DNA of 64,000 nucleotides from Lineus longissimus. Taxonomy: Eukaryota > Nemertea > Pilidiophora > Heteronemertea > Lineidae. Position 1 is the stretch's first letter; each line of letters starts with the position of its first letter. The stretch lies in assembly GCF_910592395.1 (NCBI RefSeq), contig NC_088324.1, positions 6,476,953 to 6,540,952 of the forward strand, in the 5' to 3' direction. Below the pieces are notes generated by a model. The model ran no database searches, was not told the origin of the DNA, and saw only the letters and a program-made list of their open reading frames with translations. Positions 37,301 to 48,715 of the stretch are shown here, piece by piece. The position numbers and the translations under genes were made by a program.

Positions 37301-37861
37301 ACACGACTGCCATACCACGAAATTAAATTAGGTCACTCATGTCAATTTCAATCTAAGAATGGAAGAAATCTGACCATGATTGTGGAGAAATATGGATATA
37401 AACCTGAAACTCACAATTTTCTATAGGGGTGACAACCATTTTGCCCAACAGTGCATGTCTATAGTATGAGAAGTTCCTTATATGTAAATTGTCGATCAGA
37501 CGAATGCTAAGCCAGCTATGTGCCGAAGTATAAACCAGGCACAAGACCAATGATACTAGGTTAAGGAAGTTTTGTTAATGCTTTCCACTCTTCCGTAGCA
37601 TTCTTGTTCACCAAACAAGGTACAGTGCACGAAACTTTACAAGAATTAGTAGTTGTGGACCATATTCGATCTAAGCTTGATTGTACCAGAGAATGCTTGA
37701 GACAATTCATGACTAGTGAGGCAGAAAAGTGTCTCGGGTTCCTTTACGAAGTCAGAAGAACCAGTTGTGCGGTTTACAACGTATTTGTGTCGATCTCATC
37801 TTTAAATAATTATGGAGCGACAACAACCAGGTATCAACGACAGGAATTTGCATGTACCTAA
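31327..37861 (+). CDS. Secreted/anchored LamG-PAN protein, intact copy (copy 7)
   Basis: Exons are 31327-31501, 31860-31902, 34376-34938 and 37599-37861, giving 1044 nt and 347 residues. Phases are as in the copy at 18811, with exon 3 one codon shorter. The signal/anchor segment differs slightly (ISWSYFMCTCALIT). The middle of the LamG-like domain is strongly changed: KWVCFCTDVERICVGNNQNQ replaces the equivalent MWVSFYTDVERISVGDNPHK. The domain start, its end and the PAN-like exon are nearly the same as in other copies. Intron 2 carries a pogo element and intron 3 a Tc1-like element, both antisense. A G18 run lies in intron 1 (31709-31726). No inactivating change was found in the exons. Function is unknown beyond the folds. 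Confidence 0.72.
31926..34030 (-). mobile_element. pogo-like DNA transposon in intron 2 (copy 7)
   Basis: This is a complete element of 2105 bp with both terminal repeats and flanking TA. The transposase pseudogene is 32252-33774 on the - strand. The helix-turn-helix region (ARRLGFAVTSLRRWIAN) is in one frame, and MKRKRIVFRRKT, NMNETFCQLDF, LLLDQFRPHL and MSQPLDLTIMRAFKAHV are in another. A second frame change follows AHVS, after which the reading KDWKHANTAADG appears. Confidence 0.88.
35797..37453 (-). mobile_element. Tc1/mariner-type transposon in intron 3 (copy 7)
   Basis: The terminal inverted repeats start CACTGTTGGGCAAAATGGTT and continue GTCACCCC (about 28 bp). The left flank is TA and the right flank CA, against an unoccupied 'gtaatatgtct' in other units, so one side of the TA duplication has mutated. 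It is 1657 bp with a single transposase gene on the - strand. Confidence 0.88.
36126..37061 (-). pseudogene. Tc1-type DD34E transposase with internal frame-scramble
   Basis: The 311-codon open frame from MGLSKRTVQRW has FGDDSRF (Asp 123), DDNARP (Asp 213) and PIEHLWD (Glu 248), the DD34E spacing of Tc1. The first helix-turn-helix continues upstream in frame (RGEAIGRWRSGQGPGAIAEV) to about 37168, but no ATG is there. Between residues about 218 and 245 the reading is out of frame: an extra C after the ARP codons is compensated by a lost A just before IEHL. The other frame in that stretch reads like a normal Tc1 transposase. The open frame therefore hides a scrambled active-site segment. Confidence 0.75.
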
Positions 37862-38348
37862 AGTAATAGAGCTCGCTATTTAAGGGACAAAGCAAGATAT
37901 TACATTTTCATTGAAAAAAAATTGTTGTAAATCATCTGACCCATCTTTTCTGAAAATGGCATGACGATAGCACTGATAATGAAACTGCCAGGGGCCATTG
38001 TGCTCACCGTATAGATATTTTGTGCTTTGGACTTCATCCAGATTAAGAAACATTGTACATGTATAGTATATAGTTCAAACCAAAGTAGGTATGACATGCG
38101 ATGTATCGTTGCTTGCAGTAAGTACCATAAGAATATCATCAAAAACAAGTCACTAATGAAAAAGATATTGCACGTTTAACCTATTTTAGTTTTTGCCTCC
38201 TGGTGGCCGAGTTGGTACCAGTTCAGATCGAAATTCGGTGTCCGAGGTTACATGACGTAGGGAGTCATGTGTATCAAATTTCAAGTTCAAAGCTTTAGTG
38301 GTTAAGAAACGTGCCATTGTTACAATCAAACGACCAATTTACGCCATT

Positions 38349-39010
38349 TGACCTCTGTGACCTTGAAAAGCAGGTCAGATCAAAAACTCATATGATATGT
38401 GATGTATCCTTGCTAGGAGAAATTCAGGGTCAGAGGTCACCTGACCTAGGGGGTCCTTTAAACAAAGTCTCAGGTTCATAGCCCTAGGGGTTAACAAACG
38501 TTCCACAGATTCGATCAAATGGCCAATTTACACCATTTGACCTCTGTGACCTTGACAAGTATGTCAAATCAAAAACCCGTATCATATGTGATGTATCCTT
38601 GCTAAGAGTATCTACCATAAAAATTTTACCAAAAACTAATCAGTAATAAGCGAGATATGGCACTATTCAAATTTTTGGTTTTGGCCACCTGGGGGCCAAG
38701 TTAAAAATCAGACCAGAACGAAAATCAGTGTCACAGGTCATCTGACCTAGGGGGTCTTGTGTACTAAGTTTAAAGTTCATAGCTTAAGTGGTTAAGAAAC
38801 GTGCCATATTTACACACAAACGGCCAATTCACACCATTTGACCTCTGTGACCTTGAAAAGTACGCCACATCGACCTGATTTTTTGTGAACATGTAGAGCT
38901 ATGTAACAGGTGTCTACATACCAAATTTAAAGATTATAGGACGAATAAAGACAAAACGTGCCACTATCGGTGAAATTTTAGAGTTTGACCTCTGTGACCT
39001 TGAAAAGTAG
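38349..39010. promoter_or_regulatory. Four direct repeats TGACCT-CTG-TGACCT (DR3-like)
   Basis: The half-site pair TGACCTCTGTGACCTTGA occurs at 38349, 38538, 38839 and 38996. On the opposite strand this is AGGTCA-CAG-AGGTCA, the direct-repeat-3 layout bound by some nuclear receptors. An inverted pair (AGGTCA-CC-TGACCT) lies at about 38434. Motif presence is certain; any regulatory role is inference. Confidence 0.5.
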
Positions 39011-39256
39011 GTTAAATCAAAAACCCGTATGATATGTAATGTATCCTTGCTAGGGGTACATACCATGAAATGTTTCTCAAAAACAAATCAGTAATAAATG
39101 AGATATTGCACATTTTAACTTTTCGGTTTTAGCCCCCTGGTGGCAAAGTCAAGAATCAGACCGGAGCGAAATTCAGTTTCAGGGTACATATGACCTTGAG
39201 AATAATGTATATAAAGTTTCAGGTACATAGCACAAGTGGTTAAGAAACGTGCCACA

Positions 39257-39345
39257 GGATACGACGACGACGACGGACGACGACGACGACGGACGACGAC
39301 GACGACGGACGACGACGACGACGACGGACGACGGACACTGCGGTA
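39257..39345. repeat. GAC/GGAC microsatellite
   Basis: Runs of 'gacgacgacgg' make up about 90 bp at one end of the interspersed repeat. Confidence 0.9.
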
Positions 39346-39492
39346 TCGTATAGACTCTCCTACGGTGAGCCAATAAGTGAGCTGCGAGCTAACGACTGAG
39401 ATAAACAAGAGACAAGGTAGCTCATCAATGTGGTACAAATTAGTTACGTGACTGAAAAAATCTAACCCACTTGCACAACTTCACATATTACC

Positions 39493-40848
39493 TAATATTA
39501 TCAGTGCAGTGCCCTAGTAAGCGCGCAGCGCCTTTAGGTTGGGGGGAAACCCCCCAAACCCCCTGGTTGGGACCCTGCTATAGTTCCTTCCGCCAATTTT
39601 TGGTTTTGATAGACAGATTTCTCCGTGTATCGCATTAGCAGTAACTCAACTCCATCGTCATAATAGCCGGCAAAGAAATGGAAAATGTCCCCCCCCCGAA
39701 AGGTGTCCAGACTATCGTAGTCTGGGACTCTGGCAGATTCTAATGTAAAGTGCAAGCTCTATTGAACTCGCGCAACTGTCGCCATCGAGAGCCCCCCCCC
39801 CCCAACCCCCGTCCTTCTGACATGTTTTAGCCAGTGCATTGGGGGGAAGGCCCCTCAAACCCCCTATTGGCCTCTCAATAAGTCCTTCCGAGCTGCTTAC
39901 CCTGGGGCGCTCGAGTGGAACCCCCAAACCTTCATGATGGTGCAGTCCTTTGACACGTTTAACCCAGAGCGAGAAAGAGGTACTCCTTTGATGGTACTCT
40001 AACTGCAACCCTCAACCATCATTACCCTTCCTTTTCACTGGCATGATATTGGCAAGACTCCCAAGAGGTCGTACTGGTGGCTTCCTTGAGACAATTGCTT
40101 GTGGTTGTACCAGGGCAACCAATTCAAGGGGTCAGGGATCTAGGGATCAGGTTTTTCCCCCACCAACATGTTGCCGAATGGTTAATGCATAAAAAATTGG
40201 TTGGAAAGGGTTTTTGCTGGCCAAGAGACTTGAAGACACTTATACTCTTGAGAAACACCAGACTGATGAACAAAGAACCTGAGGAACATAGAACCCTCTT
40301 CATACCTGGGAGCATAAAAAGCCTACTAGCGAATATTGATTATTCTTTAGAAAAAAACAGAAGATCTGCAAAACCAATGGTACCCCATAAAAACATACAT
40401 TCCTCCTTGAGGTGTCTTCGGATCCCACCACGGCCCATGTGGAATTCGTTCAAAAGGTTTATTGAAATCTCAAAATAAAATTTTTTTTCTCGAACCGCCT
40501 GCCCGTCTTTTGCTTCATTAATTCGGGATTATATCCATTTTAAGCATCTTTTGGATATTATTACTAAAGTTTCAAAAATCAAAACACATATGTCGGGGGG
40601 TAAACCCCCAGAAATTGAAGTTTGATTAAAAAACAGTGAGAATAATCGTGTGGTACTCTCTCGGAGCTCAGAATAGTCGAGTTGCTTCATTCGCGCGTTT
40701 ATCTCTTCTGGCGGCCATTTTAAGTCAAATTTAAGCCATTTGAAACGAATCCATGGACTTGAGAAACATTGTTTACATTGATTACGTCGTATGCACGTTA
40801 ACCATAGTAGCGCTTCGCAGAAAAGCCTTCGGCTTTTCTGCTGCGCGC
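39493..40848. mobile_element. GC-rich insertion with terminal hairpin, unclassified
   Basis: The ordinary spacer 'attacctattatccctg' is split after 'ccta' and resumes at 'ttatccctg'. The insert begins near 'cagtgccctagtaagcgcgc' and ends near 'tgctgcgcgctta', so 'taagcgcgcagc' is a short inverted repeat near both ends. A perfect 11-bp stem (GCAGAAAAGCC / GGCTTTTCTGC) lies just inside the right end. Insertion between A and T with a 3' hairpin recalls Helitrons, but the CTRR end is not seen. G/C runs such as 'ggggggaaacccccc' recur inside. Confidence 0.5.
40077..40478 (+). CDS. Hypothetical ORF inside insertion, 133 codons
   Basis: The open frame MASLRQLLVVVPGQPIQGVR... to ...FKRFIEISK lies within the hairpin-ended insertion. 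I do not recognise any domain or motif. It could be a fragment of an element-encoded protein or a chance frame. It is absent from the other units. Confidence 0.2.
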   Translation: MASLRQLLVVVPGQPIQGVRDLGIRFFPHQHVAEWLMHKKLVGKGFCWPRDLKTLILLRNTRLMNKEPEEHRTLFIPGSIKSLLANIDYSLEKNRRSAKPMVPHKNIHSSLRCLRIPPRPMWNSFKRFIEISK

Positions 40849-41671
40849 TTATTATCCCTGAAAGTAAAAGCTCTCCGCCATGCAGGGTGAATCCCCCCTA
40901 CAGGTAACTATGCAGCGACGTCAAGCCGATATCAACTACAGGAATTTTGAAAATTAAATCACAGCGAGTGGAGCTGCAAAATGATTATATGCTCCTAGGA
41001 TGTCTGTACGGAAAGCTCAGGTGGAAAGGGGAAAAGGAAATGGGAAAAGCGCAATGCTGAAAGTATAAATCGCTTGAAATCTGCGGGTTTTTTGGTTGAT
41101 GCGCTTGATAACAAGTTAGACCTGTAAGAAAGGCAAACTAATGAAGAAAAACGCCGACTCATATAACGCATGAGACGATAATAATGACGCAATTAGTCAC
41201 AAACAGCTCAATATTGATGACTCATCGAAAGTCTTTAAAAATCTATATCGCAAATGATGACTAGGATATTTGTACAAATTTTGACTTTCGCTCTTTTAAA
41301 TTAATGATATGTACCACACACACACAAACAACGAGAGCATTGCTGTAAATACAATTGAAAGTTATTCCAAATTGTGATCATTGAAATTACAGGTGATAAA
41401 GATTGATACCTTTTTTATTGGCCACCCGATATATCCTTTCAAACTCAATCTACTTTCCACTCAAGCAAAAAATGATTTATTAGTAACAAAGACACAAGAA
41501 ACATTTTGTTTCTCATAGCGAGAACTCGATCAATATAATAATTATATAGATATTAAACGTATTGACTTCATATAGTTCATATAATGTAATATTACAACGG
41601 CGAATTCAAAGCAAAACTGGACATTCAAAGCACTAGGTCGTATTCGACTTGGTACAAGAGTAAGACCGATT
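40849..41671 (+). promoter_or_regulatory. Spacer and putative promoter of copy 8
   Basis: The ordinary spacer resumes: an orphan exon-4 tail at about 40890-40945, a CA-rich run near 41320, and a TATA-like AT block near 41530-41550 (here with an extra 'aatt'). A short deletion ('ggacattcaaagcac') lies just before exon 1. Confidence 0.4.
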
Positions 41672-44600
41672 ATGACAGTTGATCGGAATCATGGCATAGA
41701 TTCCAAAAATGTGCTGTTAATTGACTTCAACTTTTGCTGGTGTTTGATGGTGGCAGTGATGATTTCCTTGTCATACTTAATGTGCATTTGTGTGCTGATA
41801 ACACTTAATATAGGAGGTGTGACTGCTGGCTCTCCCCCGAAAGGTAAGATAGAGACCACGATATAAGGGCATTGTTGTTTCCAACAAGTTAGTCAGTGAT
41901 TTGGCTTTAACTTACGAACATAACGTGAAGTCAAAGTACACGCTATATTCGTGACCTAACATGTTTGAACAACTGGCCTCGGCCTAGAACACCGATGATG
42001 GGCCAGACGAACATGTGTTAATGCTGAAAGATGAAATGCTTGTGACCACGTACGGGGGGGGGGGGGGGTTCTTAATTAAAGTCTCTATAGTTTAAGTATT
42101 CGCTGCAAGAAACTGTCGTTATGGGTTCTAGTACTTGTTTCACAAACGCTTATTAGAAATATTACAAATACTAATGTTATTATAATATGATTGTTAGCTC
42201 TTCTGGATTACAAGCTTGATGGATCTGATCCGGATATACGGTTTGTATATCACAGTACATATACAGTAAGTAGTTTGAATTTTATCGGTCTTTTCGCAAG
42301 TTAGGCCAAACCTTATTAAAGAGTGCGTAATGGGTACAAGAGGGGTGTTCAAAGCACACACTACCGCAAGGAAGATTATGACACAATCAGGACAGATTGT
42401 CCTGTCATAGGATAATGTTTAATTCATGTCATTTGAAAATGACATGAGTTAGCCAGAGTTTGAAGAAAGCATTGATTCATTCTGATTTGAATGATCACTT
42501 AACTTTGAATGGGCCTATATCAGTAGATGACTGACCAACACTAAAGCTGACCTGTCCGAAATTACACTTTATTTCCAATCATGAAAAATTCAGTCCATTC
42601 GGTTTTTAAAAATGTCCTTTTCTAAATCAATTCTTATTACTTTTAAGGTACATTCAGATTTCTGACCATAGGAACAGTTGAATTATAAGGCATCACCTGG
42701 ACCATTATTCTCAAGGTCATCAAAATCAATCTCACTGTCCTCAGCATCTTCATTTGCAACTTCGAGAAGGTCATTAGCAATATTTCTGTACTCCCCGTTT
42801 TCAGTGGGGACGAGTCCGGCTACCTGAAAGGCACGTGCTGTGGATTCAGGAGGGACGCCATCCGAAGCTCGACTATGTAGAACAGATGCAAGGGGTATTC
42901 TGGGACAGGTGCCATCGGCTGCAGTATTTGCATGCTTCCAGTCTTTCCAGCGGCGCTGACGTGAGCTTTAAATGCCCTCTTAATGGTCAAGTCCAAAGGT
43001 TGACTCATAGATGTGCACCGCGCGCGAATGTTATCAAGGAGCACACCAGCTCCTACAATAGGGGCACAGAATTCATCAGCCAAGTGAGGTCTAAACTGAT
43101 CTAAGAGTAAAAGCCTTGTATTTGGTTCAAATTCACCAATGAATGGAGAAAAGACTTCATCAAGCCAATGTTGGAGTGTGTCATGATTCTCCCACCCTGA
43201 CCGTGATGAAGTGACACGGACATTTTCAGGAATGTTTCTAAGTCCACGAATTTCTCGGATGAAGCCTGGTTCTCTGAACACAATATGGGCTGGCATTTTT
43301 TCCCCATTAGATCGAATTGTCAACCCAACGGTACATCCTAATTTAGAATTGCCCCTTGAAGTTTTAACGTCAACATCCCTCTGTCCCGGAGTAGCTGCCG
43401 TATACATGGGCAGAAAGTCAGACTGACAAAAGGTTTCATTCATATTGTAAATTGTATGTTGTCACACTGTGTCCCTGACGTTTCCTTGAAATCGGCGGTA
43501 ACGCTCATTAGCGTCAGCTGGAATCGAAGTCGTGTTTCTTGTCTTGCGACGAAATACAATACGTTTCCGTATCAAGAAATCGCTGATCCATCCTGGAGAG
43601 CACTGAAAGATGGACCGCTCCGGCCGGTTCAAAGGTAGTTGTCTCTATCATCACCTGGAAGCTCATCCCACCAGCGGTGAAATTCCAGCTCGGCAGCATG
43701 GACCAGATCACCTCTAGAGACGGGGTGGGCAAGACGAGAAATTCGAGCAATCGGTTGTGAACCTGCTCCTCCACTTGTGGCCACCATCCGTCGTGGACGC
43801 TTCTGACCCTGCTACTTGGAGCATTGTTCTCGGCCTGCTCCATTAACGTTTCCCGATTTGCTATCCATCTTCGCAATGACGTAACTGCCAACCTGAAGCG
43901 TCTGGCATACTCTGCCACATTAAGCAGCCAACCATGTTCAATCGCATGTTCGCAATCGAGGACGTGGCGCAATGGTGCAGTTACACTATAGCTGTTGTGA
44001 CGTCTTGGTAGTCTAGAACTAGCAACTTCATCATCCTCATCAGTGTCCATACCAATGGCAGTTGAGAGTATGAACACAAGATACAACAGATTTTTTCGAA
44101 TTTTCGCATTGGGCATTATCTCCAGCTGGAAAAGGTCTGTCTCTCCACCTGGAAAAGGTCTGTCATGAAGCTCATAGGCCTGCTTGTACCATAAACCTAC
44201 CTGTACCTATTACATCACGGCAATAATCGAGTCAAACAGACCACTCTCATGGGTACATCAAGCCTGGCTGAAAATTGATTAGGCCAAGTTGACGCTACTC
44301 CCGACCCCAGGATCTAATGCTTACCTGATTTCTCCCATTGTGGGCCTCAAATTGGTTTTGGCTGTAAACTAGGCCGAAGACCGATAAAATGGTAATAGGC
44401 AGGTTTCGCACCGTTACGAACTACGAAAACCGAGCACGAAAATCGAAAGAAGACGTAGAAATATTCTCGGAGGGGAGCAAAATCTAAAGTCTTCTCCTGC
44501 TTGTTGGCTGGGGAAGCCTAATGTAACGAAGAATTAGAAATAGTTTTATTATGATAGTGGATGAAAATCAATAGTCTTCACCAGCCAACAAGCTTAATTA

Positions 44601-47162
44601 AAAACATCCCCTTACAACCGGAAAGCAACTATCACTTATATGTTTACCATCCCGTGACCAGCTCAATTTTTATATTTTTTATTTCGCAGCCTATCTGGAA
44701 ATGCGAAGTACGTCGAGTCTCTAGCTTTTGGGAAAGTGCTTCAGTTTGATGATAAGCACGCATCTGCAACTCTACAATTACCTTTTATATAAGATTCCTT
44801 ACGAACAAGCTTGCCCAGAATATGTGGGTACGTTTCTCTACTGATGTAGAAAGAATTAGCGTAGGAGATAACCCACACAAGGAAGTGGAGATTGGTGTTT
44901 GGCACACGGATACCTCAAAGCATATCAATGCACGACACTTTTTCCACTTTTCAGTCGGCTATCAATCGATTGTCAGTCGCAAATGTTGGCAGCATTTTGC
45001 TGTTACAATTACCAGGAATATATCTACTCCTAAGACCCATGTCAAACTTTATAGGAACGGGAACCTCTTAAGAATGACAAAGTATAAGCGATATAAAAAA
45101 ACGCATAGGTGGAGAAAGGTTTCATTTTTGGGTAAATTCATTCATATGAATCAAATGTCGAATTTTAGGTTTTACCCAACTATCGTGACAAAACTTGATA
45201 TTTTAAGGGGCAAAAAAAGAGGTAGGTTGGTCAACTCGTTAATTATCTGAGCCGGAGGGCTTCACCACGACTTTGAAAACGAGTTTAATATTTTCATATG
45301 ATGCACTGGTCCGAATAGGAATTTTAGGATATTATTGTGCTGGGAGACGTAGTTTTCTTGTGAAAATTTGAATTCATGTTGACATGAGACGACTGTAATT
45401 CACCATCCAATCAGTCGTTAATGGGCATCATCAGATACCTATGCTAATCAAATAAAAAATCAGCATCGGTCGGAATGGTTTAACCAAATTCTTATGTCAG
45501 GAAAACATCAGGACAATGGCCAATATTACTGCAGTTCATCATACGTTATCAGCAAGTTGGTATTTCGAGGACGAAATATACTATGGAAATGTTAGTCTAC
45601 ATATGCAAGTTGTGGCAATATTTAGATTTTTTAGCATGCGAAATGTCCCCAAACCTCTTCGGCACAAGCAGCTTGTTTTTAAAGGAATGTGTTTATTTTT
45701 CTCCTGTTTCTTAACAAACAATACTTCTGAATGTTTTTGACGATCTGTAAATGTTGTTTGTACTCTTAGTTATAAAAAACACTATTTTCGTAAATGTTCC
45801 CCCTCAAACCTTCACCTCATTAACAGGGTCACTGAAGGCAGTGAAGGCAGTGTTGCTTTGCCGTGATTTGTTGGGCTAAAGCCTTGCAAACTACGCCTTT
45901 TCTTTCCCACTTTTCTAATTGTTCGAAGCTAACTACGGAAAAGATGACGAATGTACGCACTGCCAGTGTATTTTTATGTGTTCAAACAATTAAAGTATGT
46001 CATCTGCCACCGAGGTTGTTTGGGGCTCTCCCCGATTCGGCAAGGAAAAAGGAAACATCTATATCTACAGCAAGACGTCACAGCGTAGATCCATTATTGC
46101 TCCATGCAGCGCCTTACTAGTATCGGTCCTCATGGAGAGGATCGTCACATGGAGGGCTGACTCGGTTCAAATCGAAGTCAACATCGGAATAGCATGATAA
46201 TTCGAGCAGATTTTGAATTTTTCCTTTTTTTGTGAAATTGGTCGATGGAAACAACTTTATAGAGGTGACTGGGCAGCCGACTGCTTGGGAACACTGCCCT
46301 TCAATTACTAATACTAACGGTCCTCCTCCGAAGAATATTTCGGCTGAAATTTAAATATTAGCTTCTTGTCTCCTCCAATAATGAACTTTGGAATAGCTTT
46401 ATAGTACAATTTGAGAAATATTGGCATCTGTTCAACGAGATAGCTGCCGAAACATGAGCATTAGTTGCAGCGAACATATGCCGAACAGGGTATATCGCAA
46501 AAGCTTTCTTAATTCTTGATATTGTGCTGCTCGAGGGGAAATTGCTGAAAACAATGCATAGGCCTAATCGTGAATGTTGCAGTTGTCTTTATGTCTATAA
46601 GCACCTCGAGAGCTTTTTCAAGTGATAAAAGCTTAATTAGCTATCCAGATCAGAGTTCAATATATTCACAAAAATATAGTAATATGTCTAAAGTAAGAGA
46701 AGTTCCTTATATGTGAATTGTCGATCAGACGAATTCTAAGCCAGCTATGTGCCAAAGTATAAACCAGGCACAAGACCAATGATACTGGGTCAATGAAGTT
46801 TTGTTAATGCTTTCGACTCTTCCGTAGCATTCTTGTTCACCAAACAAGGAACAGTGCACGAAACTTTACAAGAATTAGTAGTTGTGGAACATATTCGATC
46901 TAAGCTTGATTGTACCAGAGAATGCTTGAGACAATTCATGACTAGTGAGGCAGAAAGGTGTCTCGGGTTCCTTTACGAAGTCAGAAGGACCAGTTGTGCG
47001 GTTTACCAAGTATTTGTGTCGATCTCATATTTAAATAATTATGGAGCGACGACAACAAGGTATCAACGACAGGAATTTGCATGCACTGAAAGTAATAGAG
47101 CTCACTATCTAAGGAACAAAACAAGATATTACATTTTCATTGAAAACAAGTTGTTGATCTGA
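41672..47162 (+). pseudogene. LamG/PAN family gene copy 8, frameshift and lost stop
   Basis: Exons are 41672-41843 (one codon shorter), 42198-42240, 44690-45221 and 46828-47162. Exon 3 has lost 34 nt early on (near 44775), which shifts the frame before the core of the LamG domain. The rest reads open from 44822. In exon 4 the normal stop (ACC TAA) has become ACT GAA, so the frame runs about 24 codons further. A G15 run lies in intron 1 (42054-42068). The two lesions together argue for a pseudogene. Confidence 0.75.
42264..44390 (-). mobile_element. pogo-like transposon, right tip deleted (copy 8)
   Basis: The left terminal repeat is intact. At the right, 'ccgataaaat' joins directly to 'ggtaataggc', removing the last 14 bp of the inverted repeat and about 60 bp of intron. 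The transposase pseudogene is 42590-44116 on the - strand. Here a one-base loss in the 'ccggttcaaagg' region lets the HTH frame run into sequence antisense to the real coding frame. A short duplication of the 'ctggaaaaggtctgtc' motif near 44140 is shared with the element at 56761. Confidence 0.85.
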
Positions 47163-48169
47163 CCCATCTTCTCTGAAAATGGCATGACGATAGCACTGAT
47201 AATAAGTGAGCTGCGAGATAACGACTGAGATAAACAAGAGACAAGGTAGCTCATCAATGTGGTACAAATTAGTTACGTGACTGAAAAATCTAACCCACTT
47301 GCACAACTTCACATATTACCTATTATCCCTGAAAGTAAAAGCTCTCCGCCATGCAGGGTGAATCCCATCTACAGGTAACTATGCAGCGACGTCAAGCCGA
47401 TATCAACTACAGGAATTTTGAAAATCAATCACAGCGAGTGGAGCTGCAAAATGATAATATGCTCCTAGGATGTCTGTACGGAAAGTTCGGGTGTCAAGGG
47501 GAAAAGGAAATGGGAAAATCGTAATGCTGAAAGTATAAATCGCTTGACATCTGCGGGGTTTTTTGGTTGATGCGTTTGAAAACAAGTTAGACCTGTAAGA
47601 AAGGCAATCTAATGAAGAAAACCGCCGACTCATATAACGCATGAGACGATAATAATGACGCTATTAGTCACAAACAGCTCAATATTGATGACTCATCGAA
47701 AGTCTTTAAAAATCTATATCGTAAATCCCCTTAATGATGACTTGGATATTTGTACAAATTTTGACTTTCGCTCTTCTAAATTAATGATATGTACCACACA
47801 CACACAAACAACGAGAGCATTGCTGTAAATACAATTGAAAGTTATTCCAAATTGTGATCATTGAAATTACAGGTGATAAAGATTGATACCTTTTTTATTG
47901 GCCACCCGATATATCCTTTCAAACTCAATCTACTTTCCACTCAAGCAAAAAAAGATTTATTAATAACAAAGACACAAGAAACATTTTGTTTCTCATAGCG
48001 AGAACTCGATCAATATAATATATAGATATTAAACGTATTGACTTCATATAGTTCATATAATGTAATATTACAACGGCGAATTCAAAGCAAACTGGACATC
48101 CCATCGCTATTTTTCAAATGGTTCAAGGCACTAGGTCGTATTCGACTTGGTACAAGAGTAAGACCGATT
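47163..48169 (+). promoter_or_regulatory. Spacer and putative promoter of copy 9
   Basis: This is the standard spacer, with an orphan exon-4 tail at about 47360-47415 (here 'gtgaatcccatctacag') and a TATA-like block near 48011-48026. It is nearly the same as the spacer before the gene at 18811, except that the latter has a deletion. Confidence 0.4.
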
Positions 48170-48715
48170 ATGACAGCTGATCGGAATCATGGCATAGATT
48201 CCAAAAACGTGCTGTTAATTGACTTCACCTTTTGTTGGTGTCTGATGGTGGCATCAGTGATGATTTCGTTGTCATACGTTATGTGCATTTGTGCGCTTAT
48301 AACACTTAATATAGGAGGTGTGACTGCTGGCTCTCCCCCGAAGGGTAAGACAGAGACCACGATATAAGGGCATTGTTGTTCCCAACAAGTTAGTCAGTGA
48401 TTTGGCTTTAACTTACGAACATAACGTGAAGTCAAAGTACACGCTTTATTCTTGACCTAACATGATTGAACAACTGGTCTCAGCCTAAAACACCGATGAT
48501 GGGCCAGACGAACATGTGTTAATGCTGAGAGATGAAATGCTTGTGACCACAGGGGGATGGGGGGTGGGCTGTTCTTAAAATTAAGCTCATTATAGTTTAA
48601 GTATTCGCTGCAAGAAACTGTCGTTTATGGGTTCTAATATGATTGTTAGCTCTTCTGGATTACAAGCTTGATGGATCTGATCCGGATATACGGTTAGTAT
48701 ATCACAGCACATATA

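Larger units (their letters stand above)
34040..39136 (+). repeat. Large duplicated block, partner at 58910-64000
   Basis: Exon 3, intron 3 with its Tc1 element, exon 4 and the TGACCT-rich repeat occur in the same order in both places. With the 18420/47780 pair this makes a higher-order repeat of several gene units. Confidence 0.8.
37981..39370. mobile_element. Interspersed repeat with tandem TGACCT motifs and GAC-rich end
   Basis: This interrupts the ordinary spacer between 'cactgataat' and 'aagtgagctgcg'. It contains several diverged sub-repeats of about 150-300 bp with 'ccatttgacctctgtgacct' and 'gatgtatccttgctaggag'. It ends in a (GACGACGG)-type microsatellite and 'cggtatcgtatagactctcc'. 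A second copy starts at about 62845 and runs off the window. No protein is encoded; the arginine- and serine-rich open frames are microsatellite translations. Confidence 0.6.

Noticed and set aside
39115-39438. Serine/valine/arginine-rich antisense ORFs
   Set aside because: They are translations of the GAC microsatellite.
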